Assembly (NCBI GenBank): GCA_023260815.1
Contig: JALQUE010000194.1
Span: forward strand, 1-14,743
Length of the DNA: 14,743 nt
From: Roseovarius sp.
GTDB taxonomy: Bacteria; Pseudomonadota; Alphaproteobacteria; Rhodobacterales; Rhodobacteraceae
Reading direction: 5' to 3'
Below the pieces are notes generated by a model. The model saw only the letters and a list, made by a program, of their open reading frames with translations. It made no database searches and was not told where the DNA came from. Positions 14,721 to 14,743 of this stretch are shown one piece after another (the stretch's first letter is position 1; the number at the start of each line of letters is the position of its first letter). The position numbers were made by a program, and so were the translations under genes.

Positions 14721-14734
14721 CGGTTGCGCAACCG
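14721..14734. repeat. Perfect 14-bp palindrome
   Basis: CGGTTGCGCAACCG is its own reverse complement. It lies 22 bp beyond the AT-rich segment, at the right edge. No T-run follows on either strand, so it is not a typical terminator. It could be an operator for a dimeric regulator of a gene beyond the window. Confidence 0.4.
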
Positions 14735-14743
14735 ACCAAAAAC

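Larger units (their letters stand above)
14010..14743. other. Gene-poor right end with AT-rich patch
   Basis: No convincing gene is present in 734 bases. The first 470 bases have the base composition of the rest of the window but only short frames on both strands, which suggests decayed or non-coding sequence. From about 14480 to 14700 the composition switches abruptly to AT-rich, a likely sign of foreign or insertion-derived DNA. ORFs across the patch (14391-14648 forward, 14516-14731 reverse) show no recognisable domain and I do not call them genes. No clear pqq terminator was found. Confidence 0.5.

Noticed and set aside
1..14743. CRISPR array, tRNA or rRNA genes
   Set aside because: No regularly spaced repeats and no cloverleaf or rRNA-like sequence seen on reading through both strands.

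Overview
The window reads as high-GC alphaproteobacterial chromosome. The protein styles and the operon content (TorT/TorS/TorR relatives, a betaine-type ABC importer, pqqABCDE next to a PQQ-associated ABC exporter) point to the Rhodobacteraceae, probably the marine roseobacter group. That placement is an inference from gene content; no marker gene such as rRNA is present.

Layout. (1) 1-1709, minus strand: a ProX/OpuAC-type binding protein followed by the start of its ProV-type ATPase, which runs off the left edge. A structured 78-base spacer separates them. (2) 1710-1890: a divergent control region with two TGAACAG direct repeats 22 bp apart that match the E. coli tor box. (3) 1891-6631: a complete TorR-TorS-TorT-like sensory set. 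The torR-like gene faces away from the importer, torS converges on it with a 20-bp overlap, and torT is divergent from torS. (4) 6665-8553: an agmatinase-family ureohydrolase and a LuxR-type regulator, divergent, with a 12-bp palindrome between them. (5) 8665-10389: a two-gene ABC-2 exporter of the type associated with PQQ-dependent alcohol oxidation, possibly preceded by a small ORF. (6) 10390-10862: a mostly gene-poor stretch with one doubtful membrane-anchored ORF and the pqqA leader. (7) 10863-14009: a complete pqqABCDE operon, with pqqB to pqqE each overlapping the next gene by 1-4 bases and a strong hairpin around the pqqB start. (8) 14010-14743: no convincing gene. It holds a possible 44-residue coupled ORF, a clearly AT-rich patch bounded by a perfect 14-bp inverted repeat, and a 14-bp palindrome at the right edge.

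How it may work together. Left half: a periplasmic TorT-like protein and the hybrid kinase TorS would sense a small methylated amine oxide (TMAO in E. coli) and phosphorylate the TorR-like regulator. The tor-box-like sites sit in front of the importer gene, not a TMAO reductase gene, so the most interesting hypothesis here is a Tor system rewired to control uptake of TMAO or a related osmolyte. Right half: pqqABCDE makes the redox cofactor pyrroloquinoline quinone, and the ABC exporter is of a class found beside PQQ alcohol dehydrogenases. No PQQ dehydrogenase and no PqqF/G protease are visible in the window.
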